Shown here one piece after another: positions 58,040 through 64,000 of a stretch of DNA of 64,000 bases. The notes beneath the pieces were generated by a model. It made no database searches and was not told the DNA's origin. It saw only the letters and a list, made by a program, of their open reading frames with translations. The DNA comes from Anagrus nilaparvatae (taxonomy: Eukaryota > Arthropoda > Insecta > Hymenoptera > Mymaridae): contig JAKSXM010000014.1 in NCBI GenBank assembly GCA_022575985.1, forward strand, positions 23,064,001 to 23,128,000, written 5' to 3'. The translations under genes were made by a program, and so were the position numbers. How positions within the stretch are numbered: position 1 is the first letter of the stretch; each line of letters begins with the position of its first letter.

Positions 58040-58350
58040 GCGTAAGTTGCGTGCGCATAAAATTCATAATGGCCGCCGTTACATATTTGAGAAAGACAAG
58101 GAGAGCAAAATACAATAAAAAAGAAAAAGAGAAAAAATGATAAAACAAGACAAAGAAGAAATAACATGTTTAACCAGTAGGAGTGTACCGTCTGAAAATC
58201 AGCGATTCGTGTATGTGAAACGTTTTGTTATTGGAGTAAAAGTTTGATATGCGCTACAAGGTAACCAATGGCAAACTAGACGGCCATCATGGATATTACT
58301 ATGGCAATGACCAGTCAGATTTATCTCTTTTCCCTACCTTCATGCACAAA
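58040..58350. promoter_or_regulatory. Less AT-rich island, possible promoter
   Basis: It contains AATGGCCGCCGTTAC (about 58067-58081, Pho/YY1-like), a TTATTGG box, 'aaggtaaccaatgg' and 'actagacggccatcatgg'. The mixed composition and CCAAT-type boxes suggest regulatory DNA. No ORF is supported. Confidence 0.3.
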
Positions 58351-59744
58351 CTAATCGAATAGAATGTTAGTATTAAGGGAATCCCTTTTTTCTCATTTTT
58401 ACAGAAAAAAATCAATGGAATCTACATTTTAAATTTACAATGGTGGAATTTTGCAAAACTTTAAAAAATTTACAATAATAACAATTGAAAAAAAAATTTT
58501 TATGATTCTAATAAACTTGTATAATTAAAATAAATTATAATGCTTAATTAAAATGCAAATATTTTTTAATTAATTTATTACAAAATTATAAATCAGGTTA
58601 AAATTCAATTATAATAAAAATAATTTTAATACATTTTCCAACACATAATTTTTTCAAATTACTAATAAATAAATGTATTATGTTTATACTAAATATATAT
58701 AAAACTTTTTATTTAACAATCATAGATATATATATATATATATAATTTATTTATTATATCTTAAAATTTTTTGTTAAAGCCTATAAATGTAAAATATTAT
58801 TATGTATTAAAAAAAAAAAAAAGAGTTAGCTACTTAAGAAGGATATTTTATAACCATAAAAAATTTTTTTAATATACTTGTAAATTAGTTATAATTAACA
58901 ATTTTAGTAAATAAAAAAATAATTAAATTTTTTAATAAATAAATCATATGTATAGGTGATACTTTTTTTTTTGTTTCTTTATGGATTTTAAATATTAATA
59001 CTTTTTGTTAAAATAGTTTACTTATCTATTTCACACTTTTTTTTTTTTTATTTTATTAATAAAAGACAATAAATATTTACATATGGCGGTAAAGTAAACG
59101 TAGACATAAAAATTCACACCATTTCATTTGTATTTGAACGATAATAAATAAAATATTGATTTTAACATGTGCGGCACTTTTTTTTGGTTTTTTTTAAAAT
59201 TGTTGTATTTGGTTTATCATTTACCTTCCTTGAAAATTATGACATGTTCTTTTTTTCTTTTTCAAGAGGAAATTTTTTTTAAGGATGTAAAAAATTTTAA
59301 GTGAATAAGATCTTGTATTAAATTTTTTCAACAATTTCAAAAATTTCAATTATTCAAGTTTTATGAGTTTAGCTGCAGAATTTGACTTTTATTGAATATT
59401 AAAAATTGTTAGTACTCATTTGGGAAGATATTGGTCAAATTTAAATTTTTAGGTATTGAAACTCAAAATTTGATTAAAATCTTCTTATTTTTAGCGAATA
59501 TACTCATTTTATATTTTTCATTTATATAATAACATAAGATATTCCAGGCTGGCAACTGGACCCAATTTGTATTAATTGTTTCCGAAAATTAAACTAAAAA
59601 GTTCTTTCCCTGCAATTTTATTTCTACCTGATATTTATTCTATACTTAAATTTTTGCGCTATTTTAGTTTTTTTGGCCTTTTGTTTTTAAAATACTTTAA
59701 CACCCACCCACAGTATCAGCGTTACGTTTTTTTTAACGTTCCCT
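58351..59744. other. Gene-free AT-rich region
   Basis: Low-complexity AT sequence including a TA run at 58728-58743. Confidence 0.4.
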
Positions 59745-59930
59745 TTGTTTAATTTCATTTGGCTGCTGCGCGGCCAAGGAAATCGAAATTTCTCGCCACT
59801 GTCGCAGAAAAATCGTATACGACCCTTGGCTATAAATAAAGAATGCCTTAAATCACAGTTTAATTGCAATTTGAGCCATTTTGTATTTATCTGGACATGG
59901 ATCATAATATACTATTCGTTTAAGCTAAAG
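59745..59930. repeat. Family-1 palindromic repeat, second good copy
   Basis: 'ctgctgcgcggccaagga', 'gcagaaaaatcgtatacgacc' in pieces and 'aaataaagaatgcc' match 660-760 in order. The overlapping ORFs on both strands are produced by the repeat. Confidence 0.65.
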
Positions 59931-60459
59931 AATTCTTGTATAAACACGCGTTATTGGTTATGTTTACAAGGAAGCCGAATTTGAAAAGCCAAGTTGTCTT
60001 TCGGGTATCGGTAGTTCGCGCGCGAGGAGGTAAGATATAAATGAAAAAAAAAACTAAAATTTGTTTAATTTACTTTTGTATAATAATATGTTACTCAAAA
60101 TTGGATAATTTACGCAAAAAACAATTTATTAAATTTTAAACAATATATTTAAATGAAATTAAAAATGAGTATACGCTTACCCGAGGCTCATTTGAGTTAA
60201 GTTGAGGATGAATTTAAATTTCAAATAAAAACAAGTTAGATTTAATCTTAGTTTAAAAATTTTTATAATGAAAATAAGTTTTTTAATGATTTTATATTAA
60301 TTTACAATAAATTTAACTCAACAGGACCTCAGTGTAGCTCCTAAATCTTTCTCAAACTTTGAATACAGGGATTGTTAATTCATCTTACTCCGTGTTAACT
60401 TTTGGCAACTTGTTTCAATTAGGTCTGACTTGACAATCGTGTATTATTAAAATCACTAA
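59931..60459. other. Gene-free AT-rich region
   Basis: No gene seen. A short GC spot ('ggtagttcgcgcgcgagg') lies at about 60009-60026. Confidence 0.35.
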
Positions 60460-61175
60460 TACGTATTCTGTAAGAATAATTTTGTAAAGAATTTTAGAAA
60501 CTATTGAAATTGTCTGGGACCTGATTCAGCATTTATATCATAGTGATAAGCAGCCATATTATCCACAATATATGGTACTGTGCATGTGCAAACAAATTTT
60601 TTTAGAAACGGTAGTACTTTTTGCTATACACTTTGGTTATAAAAGTTAATATTTTATTAAAAGTTAGTACTTTTTTTGTTTTTCACGAGCGAGTAAACAT
60701 TTATTGTAACTATCGCGTGATATGTGATAGATGATATAAATTTAGAATCTAGGCCCAAGTATGTAAAGTAATAATAAATTTTAATTAAATCACAATAAAC
60801 TCAGTGACATTTTCAATAATTTATAATAACAGTTTTCGTTCTCTCCTACATACTCCCTAAGAAACGTTTCTCTTGCGAGAATAATTGTATGAGACAATAG
60901 GAAAGAGATATTTAATAAAAATTTGCTCCATGAAAAAGCCTGTTAATAGTTAAAGAACAAAAAGAAATAGAAAGCAACAATGCAAATATAGATTCTGTAA
61001 TTTTCTGAAGAATTTTAGGATCTATTGCAATTGTCTGTAGATAAAATAATAATAAAATTTAATTAAACCAAAATAAACTTAGTGCATTTGATATTTTCAA
61101 TAATTTATAATAACAGTTTTCAGTCTCTTTTATATACTCTTTAAGAAACATTTCTCTTGCGAGAATAATTGTTTC
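60460..61175. repeat. Direct duplication, first copy split by an insertion
   Basis: The copy at 60985-61175 is continuous ('gaagaattttagga', 'attgtctg', 'ttttcaataatttataataa', 'ttctcttgcgagaataattg'). The other copy is split into 60460-60515 and 60757-60890 by a 241-bp inverted-repeat insertion. Confidence 0.6.
60516..60756. mobile_element. 241-bp MITE-like insertion
   Basis: The left end GGGACCTGATTCAGCATTTA pairs with the reverse complement of the right end (GGGCCTAGATTCTAAATTTA), and the match continues through 'tatca'. Its limits coincide with the break in the duplication. A target duplication is not evident. Confidence 0.55.
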
Positions 61176-62755
61176 AGAAAATTTTTATAAAATATCGATT
61201 TCCAGTGTTTGCTTCATATAAATATTCAGTATATATAATTAGCATGCATGTACAACTAGCATACTATTTATGCAAATTTAATTTATCGCAATAAAAAATT
61301 TGAAGTATAAGATAAAATTGAAACTGAATCACAAAAAATATTAAACAAACAGAAATAAAAGTAAAAATATAAAAATAAGCATCTTTTATTTAATTTCATA
61401 AAATTTGTTATCACAACTATGATGCCAACAATAAAACTATATTTAAAAATTTCATAAAATGATAAAATTAATAAAAATTAGCAATTAAAAAAAAAATACA
61501 TACATAAAACAAAAGATTTTCAGTAAACCTTTAACATAAACAAAAAAAAAAGGATAATTTATAATGAGAAATTTTTTATTAATAATAATAATAATAAAGG
61601 TGTTTACGAGAATGAAAAAGGAGTAAAAAACAACAATAATCTAAGTTTATGAAGCTTGACAAGAAAATTAACTATATGTATTTCAGAAGTACTCATATAC
61701 ATATAATTATTATTAGTTGCAATATAATTTATTTCCTCTTTATACATATTATAATACACAATTTAAGAAACATTAATTTTTTTTATATCAAAGATTAATA
61801 CCACTTTTTATTTTTTGTTGCTATAATTAAATATTTACATAATAGATCAATCTCGTTAAATAACATTTTTTTTTTTATCTTTTTCAAATGTAATAATAAA
61901 TAAAATTATTATATAATAAATTATTTTATTGAATAATAAAATTAAATAATTACACATTTTTTTTTTTTCAAAAGAAAATCTTTAAACTCATAATTTATTT
62001 ATTTATTTATTTTTATTATGTTTGTTTTTTTTTTTTTAATATTATGTAAAAAAAAGTTTTTTAAATACTGCATTTAATTTTTTTTGGTATTTGTCAATTC
62101 GTTAAATTTTTATTTTTAGTGTGTATTAAAAAAATTTATTTTCTAATAATTTTATTTATACTCGTTCATTAATAAAATAATTTTTATTTTTAAAATAATT
62201 TGTATGGGTAAACATCACAATTGATCATTGGTTGCTTTATCATTTTTAATTTCGAACTTACAATATCTTAGTTGTTGAAACTTTTAAGACTTTTCGCCGT
62301 CGCATGATTAGAAACCTCTTTAGAGACATTTCTATTTACTGAATAAACTGCGCAAGTTATCACCAAAATCGGCAGTAACGGAATTTAGATATTATTTAAA
62401 AAAATTTTATATTTTTAAATTACAAAATCAAATTAAATACAATGGCATTTTCAATTTGGTATTCACTATATGTCACGAAAAAGCATCATTTTTCTAAGAC
62501 TAAAGGTGGGAAAATTTCAGCTATAGGTTTCACAATGAAAAATAAATTAATATGCTTTTAATTTTTAGTAATAAATCTATGGGTGTGCCGTTATCCAAAT
62601 TTTCAGGTACTTTGACTTAAAGGCCAGATTTCGAATAAGGACCGAAATTTTGTCGAGAGTTTTGTGAAAAAGGTTTGCAGCATGGTTTTAAATCGGAATT
62701 TTCCCTGCCTATACGAGTCTGTGAATATTTTAAAATAATAATACATTACGACTCA
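61176..62755. other. Gene-free AT-rich region
   Basis: Highly AT-rich with (AAT)n and homopolymer tracts. No supported feature. Confidence 0.4.
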
Positions 62756-62910
62756 TTTCTAGAAAAGTGAAGAATTGCCCAAAATGCATTTTACTTCTTT
62801 CTTTCTTTGTGGCCAAAGGTCATATTCAATTTTTCTTTATCAGTAGCAAGAAATTAAATGTTTTCCGACCACGCAGCGGTCAGAAAATATGTGAAATATT
62901 AAGAGATATG
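62756..62910. repeat. Family-1 palindromic repeat, diverged copy
   Basis: 'gaagaattgcccaaaatgca' and 'cgaccacgcagcggtcaga' correspond to the core and GC palindrome of the family. Confidence 0.5.
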
Positions 62911-62936
62911 AAATAAATATTCATGAAATATTTCTG

Positions 62937-63254
62937 CACTGAAAAAACATCCTCTTTCAGCAAACGGAATTTTTTCATTTACTTCAATCAGATTTTCTGT
63001 TAGACGCTAGCAAATTTGCGCTTGTGGCTACCTGAATTACATTTTTTCTTACTAATACGATTGGAAATGACCTAAAATGTACAGTAATTGAAAGAAAATT
63101 ATTTTTCCGTTCATTTAGAATATGCGTGCAGCGGTAACATGAAGAAAAAAAAACTTTTTTTTTAACGTTCTGTACTTTTCAAGCCATTTGTAATCGTTTG
63201 AGCAAGAAAAAAAATTCCGCTAGCTACAAGCAAATGGGTTTTTTCTTCAGTGTG
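62937..63254. mobile_element. ~316-bp MITE with CACTGAAAAAA termini
   Basis: The left end CACTGAAAAAACATCCTCTT and the right end (reverse complement CACTGAAGAAAAAACCCATT) are inverted. Both ends then read 'cggaatttttt' inward. A partial relative lies at 46683-46830. No target duplication is clear. Confidence 0.55.
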
Positions 63255-64000
63255 GCCGGTGACAAAAAATTTTTTTTTAATTTTGCTATATGTTGATTAT
63301 TTATAATTTCTCCAATTGTTTAGCGTAAAAAAATTGTTTTTAAACTTTGAAAAATTTTCTCACTTAATTTAAATTTAACCCGACGCATAGTAAAAAGCCC
63401 GAGTTCCATCCGACTAAAAAGTTTGATTAACCACACGCCTCAGAATTCAAACAATTAGAACTTAAAATTATTTATAAGCTAAAAAATTGTTCATCAAAGT
63501 CGAAAAAGCTTTGAAACTAACGCGATCACTAGCACGACTTCCCAGCGAATCCTGGCAAGAGATTCACTCAAGGGTCTAAAATTTGTTAGCGCTTACGATA
63601 TTCTTTGCCTATCTAAGGCTGAAACAAGAACAGAAAATTTCGTGTTAAAAAAATTATGTTTGATGAAATCTACAATATCAGTATAAGAATTTTTTAGCTT
63701 ATGTTTAATTTTTAATGCTAAATTTTTTTTAAAACTCTTATCTTAAAACAAAAGTTATCTTATATTTCAGTGATAAATAAATGTAGTTTAATTTTATTTA
63801 AAAAGATATTAAACATACGAAATTCCATAATTTAAGGTAATAAAATAATCTCCAACCTATTTGTATGAAATATACACTAAAAATTTCGTACTTAATAATT
63901 ATAAAATTTTTGTAAAAATAAAAACCGTTTTTGTATGTTGCCTTTAAATAATCTAATGTACATAAAGTTAAATTTAAAATATAATTAAATTAGGTAAATT
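63255..64000. other. Gene-free region, partly less AT-rich
   Basis: About 63370-63620 has mixed composition ('cccgacgcatagtaaaaag', 'cgatcactagcacgacttcc') without a supported ORF. The rest is AT-rich. Confidence 0.35.

Overview
This is an extremely AT-rich, gene-poor stretch of eukaryotic nuclear DNA, almost certainly from an insect. A parasitoid wasp or another arthropod with a similar genome is my impression only. The evidence is long runs of A and T, many MITE-like and foldback repeats, AATAAA poly(A) signals, TATA/TCAGT-type promoters, and no bacterial-style operons, tRNAs or rRNAs. I recognise no conserved host gene. Most of the window looks like a gene desert or the inside of very large introns.

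The one coding-rich object is an 11,071-bp near-perfect palindrome at 13991-25061. Each arm is 5,474 bp and a 123-bp asymmetric centre separates them. The arms are colinear without a gap: every mirrored ORF pair has coordinates that sum to 39052. Where I compared them I saw one substitution. The palindrome stops exactly at a 6-bp direct repeat (aatggg), which looks like a target-site duplication, and its termini read AGTAGATAGG...CCTATCTACT. So it is an inserted mobile element and not a read-through assembly artefact. Each arm carries the same three intronless genes: a 335-aa DUF8207-like protein, a 127-aa acidic protein of unknown function, and a 280-aa FLYWCH zinc-finger protein. It carries no polymerase, integrase, ATPase, protease or capsid gene. 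The 6-bp duplication, 5'-AG ends and protein types point to a non-autonomous, head-to-head relative of Polinton/Maverick or adintovirus-like elements.

Each arm, from outside to centre, holds: a GC-rich terminus; a tandem ~188-bp repeat with (GCGT)n and GGCGGCCATTTT motifs; a long hairpin module; five 70-bp repeats each containing TGACGTCA; a second hairpin module; the 335-aa gene (pointing outward) divergent from the 127-aa gene (pointing inward); the 280-aa gene (pointing outward, convergent with the 127-aa gene); and a 20-21-bp GCGCAGTTT iteron-like array next to the centre. The element sits inside an older, diverged inverted repeat and next to a decayed exon.

The rest is dispersed repeats: a satellite-like family with a GGTCGCTGATCACGAATTT core (1.1-1.7, 31.4-32.1 and 34-35.8 kb); foldback elements (2.36-3.31, 32.2-33.0 and 56.0-56.7 kb); a recurrent small palindromic repeat (0.7, 3.5, 11.3, 38.0, 43.4, 46.9, 59.8 and 62.8 kb); a 217-bp MITE with a perfect 9-bp duplication (31.47 kb); a 1.4-kb mariner-like element with TA flanks (52.8-54.2 kb); and several less AT-rich islands (26.8, 36.6, 46.0, 51.2, 54.6 and 58.1 kb) that could be regulatory or unseen exons.
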